Below are positions 13,659 to 14,036 of a DNA stretch of 14,036 nucleotides, in pieces. The position numbers and the translations under genes were made by a program. The notes under the pieces were generated by a model. That model was not told the origin of the DNA. It saw only the letters and a list, made by a program, of their open reading frames with translations, and did not search any database. The stretch is from UBA2428 sp002343545 (GTDB lineage: Bacteria > Bdellovibrionota > UBA2428), in assembly GCA_937952285.1 (NCBI GenBank), contig CALFZE010000002.1, positions 1 to 14,036 on the forward strand. Direction: 5' to 3'. Each line of letters begins with the position of its first letter. Position 1 is the first letter of the stretch.

Positions 13659-14036
13659 TCAGTAGTTCGCGCCCTTCAGGCTCTGGGGCTCGCGGCCGGC
13701 TTCGGGCTTGGGCGCGGGAGCCTTGGCCATCTGCTGAAGGTCGACCGAGCGCACGAGGTCCGGGCTGTGCGCGATGAGGCGCTGGCGTAGCCGACCGAGC
13801 ATGATGTTGATGCCGCCGTCGCCGAGTCCCGTGGCGCCGCCTTGGGCGTAGGCCTCGCCGCCGCCGAAGAATCCTTCGTCCGTCGGAACGGCGCCTTCGT
13901 CAAAGCCGCCACCGCCGCTGCCGCCCGAGAAGCCGCCGCCGTCCGTATTCGCGTAGGTTTCCGCTTCGGGCTGCGGAGGGATCGGAGACCCGAGTCCACC
14001 GCCGCCGCCGCCCGCGCCGAAGCTCCAGCCCGAGTC
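13659..14036 (-). CDS. Glycine-rich protein, C-terminal part (start outside window)
   Basis: The frame runs without a stop from the window edge to the TGA at 13659-13661, 125 residues, so the start lies beyond the window. It is easily missed because it contains no suitable start codon until late. Residues 1-75 are of low complexity: Gly runs (FGAGGGGGLGS, GGGFSGGSGGGGF) broken by Pro, Asp and Tyr. After that comes an ordinary helical piece (INIMLGRLRQRLIAHSPDLV) and a basic, Pro-rich end (KAPAPKPEAGREPQS). Such Gly-rich regions are flexible linkers or surface-exposed stretches in secreted or envelope proteins; the function is unknown. Its stop is 30 bases from the start of the barrel-like protein gene on the same strand, so the two may share a transcript. 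Confidence 0.6.
   Translation of the reverse strand, partial: DSGWSFGAGGGGGGLGSPIPPQPEAETYANTDGGGFSGGSGGGGFDEGAVPTDEGFFGGGEAYAQGGATGLGDGGINIMLGRLRQRLIAHSPDLVRSVDLQQMAKAPAPKPEAGREPQSLKGANY

Noticed and set aside
13676..13999. An Ala/Ser/Arg-rich minus-strand open frame
   Set aside because: It overlaps the Gly-rich frame that ends at 13659; the latter has residue use and a C-terminal helix fitting a real protein and correct spacing to the next gene.
1..14036. CRISPR arrays, insertion sequences, tRNA or rRNA genes
   Set aside because: No regular direct repeats with spacers, transposase motifs, terminal inverted repeats or RNA gene signatures were found on either strand.

Overview
The window is GC-rich Gram-negative bacterial DNA. 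The Gram-negative call rests on an LPS-core heptose epimerase (HldD), an outer-membrane barrel-like protein ending in Phe, and several Sec signal peptides. The elongation factor G has the P-loop variant AHIDSGKTT, as in mitochondrial EF-G1 and the 'spd' EF-G1 of spirochaetes, planctomycetes and delta-proteobacteria in the old sense. With many small secreted proteins of no recognisable family and orphan response regulators, this points to a Bdellovibrionota or delta-proteobacterial lineage. That placement is inference; there is no rRNA here.

Layout, left to right. (1) 1-1006, plus strand: the tail of a class I methyltransferase, then a secreted unknown protein with a near-leaderless promoter. 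(2) 1068-2829, minus strand: hldD followed 25 bp later by a YdfG-type short-chain dehydrogenase. (3) 2945-7784, plus strand: a secreted unknown protein, a fusion of an IsdG/ABM-type monooxygenase domain to a cation-dependent O-methyltransferase, a PF13679-type methyltransferase broken by a -1 frameshift, and stand-alone fusA, closed by strong terminator hairpins. (4) 7921-9309: two divergent orphan response regulators, a CheY-like receiver on the minus strand and an OmpR/PhoB-type regulator on the plus strand, with a long palindrome in the leader of the first. (5) 9478-12722, plus strand: a 54-residue membrane peptide, two small adjacent proteins that look like diverged copies of one HPF/RaiA-like fold, an FHA protein with three membrane helices, and a membrane-anchored protein. 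(6) 12732-14036, minus strand: the C-terminal end of a glycine-rich protein and a barrel-like outer-membrane protein.

The best candidate for something undescribed is region 5, with the EF-G, regulators and paralogous small proteins as context. The best single protein oddity is the monooxygenase-methyltransferase fusion, which keeps the spacing of the IsdG Asn/Trp/His triad and the Asp/Asp-Asn metal site of the methyltransferase. All function calls rest on motif reading only; no database search was possible.
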